From: Puniceicoccaceae bacterium
GTDB lineage: Bacteria > Verrucomicrobiota > Verrucomicrobiia > Opitutales > Coraliomargaritaceae
Assembly (NCBI GenBank): GCA_011522825.1
Contig: WTIG01000183.1
Location: 1 to 7,057 of the forward strand
Direction of reading: 5' to 3'
Length of the DNA: 7,057 bases
The first letter of the stretch is position 1. The number at the start of each line of letters is the position of its first letter. Made by a program: the position numbers and the translations under genes. The notes beneath the pieces were generated by a model, which was not told the DNA's origin, did no database searches, and was given only the letters and a program-made list of their open reading frames with translations. Shown here one piece after another: positions 6,493-7,057 of this stretch.

Positions 6493-7057
6493 ATGTTTGG
6501 TAAGACTATAATTCAAGTATTTTTAGTTTTATTAACAGGGAGTGTCTGGATTTCTTCGATGCCTCCTTTTAATTTTGGAGAGCTGGCTTATGTTTTATTT
6601 GTACCACTTTTAATTTGGGTTTACACTAAGCCGAGTTGGCGGTCTGTCCTTTGGGTAGCAGGCCTGTCTGCACTGCTTGCTTGGGCAGGAATTTTAATTT
6701 GGTTGAGGCACGTTACCTATATAGGGACGGTTCTTTTAGCGGGCTGTTTATCAATTTATTTTATATTATGGTTGAGTTATGTTCGTTGGATCTTGCCTCG
6801 TTTGCTTCAGCAATCGTTTCCATTTAGAGTACTTGGGTTTCTCGGGATTGCTGGCACATGGGTTGTTTGTGAGTGGCTTCGTTCGATTTTAATTTACGGA
6901 ATGCCGATGGGTCCACTGGCGTTAAGCCAATGGCAAAAACCTGTTTTATTGCAAATGGCTGCCTGGACAGGTGCTTATGGGGTTTCTTTTTTCTTAATCT
7001 TTTTTAACTGCTGCATGGCTCAAACCTTTTTTAATTTATCGACGTCCGATCGTAAGC
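6493..7057 (+). CDS. lnt: Apolipoprotein N-acyltransferase Lnt (N-terminal part, cut by window end)
   Basis: The 188 visible residues are strongly hydrophobic, with about five or six membrane segments, and carry the features of the Lnt membrane domain: 'MPPFNFGELAYVLFVPLLIWV' (23-43), 'WAGILIWLRHVTYIG' (64-78), the family hallmark 'GTWVVCEWLRS' (121-131), 'YGMPMGPLALSQWQ' (135-148) and 'LLQMAAWTGAYGVSF' (152-166). Lnt adds the third acyl chain to the N-terminal cysteine of lipoproteins in the inner membrane, the last step after Lgt and LspA. The catalytic nitrilase-like domain, with its Glu-Lys-Cys triad, lies beyond the window, so activity cannot be judged. The ATG at 6493 is 23 bases after the secA stop, with no terminator between, which implies co-transcription. 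No Shine-Dalgarno site is visible. Only a few related polytopic acyltransferases could be confused with it. Confidence 0.92.
   Translation, partial: MFGKTIIQVFLVLLTGSVWISSMPPFNFGELAYVLFVPLLIWVYTKPSWRSVLWVAGLSALLAWAGILIWLRHVTYIGTVLLAGCLSIYFILWLSYVRWILPRLLQQSFPFRVLGFLGIAGTWVVCEWLRSILIYGMPMGPLALSQWQKPVLLQMAAWTGAYGVSFFLIFFNCCMAQTFFNLSTSDRK

Noticed and set aside
6636..6827. Plus-strand 63-residue ORF after secA
   Set aside because: It lies in another frame of lnt, where the recognised frame carries the EWLR and GAYGVSF signatures.

Overview
The window looks like ordinary chromosomal DNA of a Gram-negative bacterium, most likely a member of the Verrucomicrobiota (possibly the Opitutae). Three things point there. 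SecA carries the long insertion in its preprotein cross-linking domain that is known from Bacteroidota and PVC bacteria. There is a DUF5069 gene, a family common in Verrucomicrobiota and Planctomycetota. None of the clear gene starts has a good Shine-Dalgarno site. The placement is inferred from protein features recognised by eye, not from a database search.

Layout from left to right. The 3' end of an unrecognised plus-strand gene (2-235) meets, tail to tail, a minus-strand DUF5069 gene (256-768). An 80-base divergent spacer leads to a plus-strand MerC-domain membrane protein (849-1319). A complete tRNA-Trp with encoded CCA follows (1374-1449), and 25 bases further on starts a secreted or membrane-anchored coiled-coil protein with HEAT-like helices (1475-2212). 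Its stop codon overlaps that of the convergent minus-strand rmuC (2209-3246). A 184-base divergent spacer holding a perfect 15-base dyad and a possible 21-codon leader ORF separates rmuC from secA (3431-6469). The window ends inside lnt, apolipoprotein N-acyltransferase (6493 onward), which starts 23 bases after secA.

The secA-lnt pair joins two steps of envelope protein biogenesis: SecA drives preproteins, including prolipoproteins, through SecYEG, and Lnt completes lipoprotein acylation in the inner membrane. They are probably co-transcribed. The other genes are not obviously linked in function: RmuC is associated with limiting DNA rearrangement, MerC-family proteins with metal handling, and DUF5069 has no known function.

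No mobile element, CRISPR array, rRNA or clear intrinsic terminator was seen, and no gene-free stretch exceeds 300 bases. The most notable observations are the leader ORF and dyad in front of secA, a SecA C-terminus that keeps the GRND lead-in but has lost the zinc-binding cysteines, convergent genes sharing one TTAA as both stops, and a U-U mismatch in the T-stem of the tRNA. I do not see strong evidence for a new multi-gene system.
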